Assembly (NCBI GenBank): GCA_903813345.2
Contig: CAIIXF020000010.1
Location: forward strand, 5,259,169-5,323,168
Source of the DNA: Owenia fusiformis
Lineage: Eukaryota; Annelida; Polychaeta; Sabellida; Oweniidae
Direction of reading: 5' to 3'
DNA length: 64,000 nt
Position numbers and translations under genes: made by a program. The notes below the pieces were generated by a model, which worked only from the letters and a program-made list of their open reading frames with translations, had not been told where the DNA came from and did not search any database. Shown here piece after piece: positions 63,483-64,000 of the stretch (the first letter of the stretch is position 1; every line of letters starts with the position of its first letter).

Positions 63483-64000
63483 ATAATTGTGCATGTCGAT
63501 TTACCTTTTTAATTCTATTTTTCTACTTTCAATGCAAAATGCCCGCTTGACAGTTTAATTTAGTATCAGGTATAGGAGAAAATGCCAGATATCATACTCA
63601 AAATATTTTATGTATTTAGAGATAAGATACATGGGAGTTAGGTTTTCAAAACCTTTCAGAAGGATTAGATCATTACATCCTCCTATACTTGCAAAAGGCC
63701 ATTTTGAAATCATAAATTCAAAATGGCAGCCCTCATTAACATTCTAAATATCATTTTAAAACAATTTAAAAACAAAAATATGTTTTACAGTATGTGAACT
63801 CAGTGGAACTGTTAAAAGCAAGGCAAACTAGCCCAGATAAAATATTAGGATGGGCTACTCTTCATCAATTTTTGACCAAAATGGATATAAAATATGGCTG
63901 TGTGTCAACTTCACGTAATTTAACTTAACTTAATATTACCCTTGCATTAGTTTTTTGTATTACTGAAATATCTATAGTGTTATTGTGGTCTATTGTTAAA
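63483..64000. other. Intron continuation, no exon supported
   Basis: A possible acceptor TTTTACAG at 63,783-63,790 opens a phase-0 frame of ~46 codons, but its sequence matches no expected domain and I do not call it an exon. Confidence 0.35.

Noticed and set aside
63791-63928. Possible next exon of the secreted-protein gene after TTTTACAG
   Set aside because: Phase-compatible but ends in a stop and shows no expected domain; AT-rich intron sequence often gives such frames.

Overview
This is a eukaryotic nuclear window, AT-rich, with spliced genes, long introns and a dense population of transposon remnants. Gene content (an ependymin-related secreted protein, a JHY-like ciliary protein, a fragment resembling DMXL/rabconnectin-3) points to a metazoan, most likely a marine invertebrate. 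The sequence does not let me choose between echinoderm, hemichordate, amphioxus, mollusc or another lophotrochozoan.

Layout. 1,079-3,990 (minus) is a five-exon gene for a secreted cysteine-rich protein, with a dead mariner in its second intron. 5,720-7,360 (plus) is a frameshifted fragment of a DMXL-like gene. 10,581-30,269 (minus) is a seven-coding-exon JHY-like gene. Its 12.7 kb fourth coding intron is packed with mobile elements: a Penelope-like remnant with a 0.4 kb tandem array, a MITE sitting in that array, GTAGCC-family elements, and orphan histone stem-loops. 31.65-31.97 kb looks like a divergent promoter (X-box-like, inverted AGGTCA and ETS-like motifs) shared with a plus-strand gene. 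The coding exon of that gene, 34,234-35,946, predicts a 570-residue protein with a PCNA-box-like motif, a SUMO-interaction-like motif and a C-terminal PD-(D/E)XK-like domain. 39,088-41,603 (minus) is a complete three-exon ependymin-related gene. 42-57 kb is a transposon graveyard: a 3.6 kb foldback element with Harbinger-like TTA duplications, three non-LTR retrotransposon tails, a Crypton-like fragment, large palindromes and a 41 bp minisatellite. 58,256-62,631 (plus) is the 5' part of a secreted protein that resembles an ADAM/ADAMTS-type propeptide and runs off the right edge.

The clearest unusual features are the 570-residue predicted nuclease-like protein, several transposon insertions with an empty site elsewhere in the window, a 378 bp MITE with a 76 bp ends-only derivative (both with 9 bp target duplications), and histone-type 3' processing signals with no histone gene. 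Exon borders were set by hand from GT/AG sites and reading phase; all spliced models fit in phase but are predictions. No tRNA, rRNA or CRISPR array was recognised.
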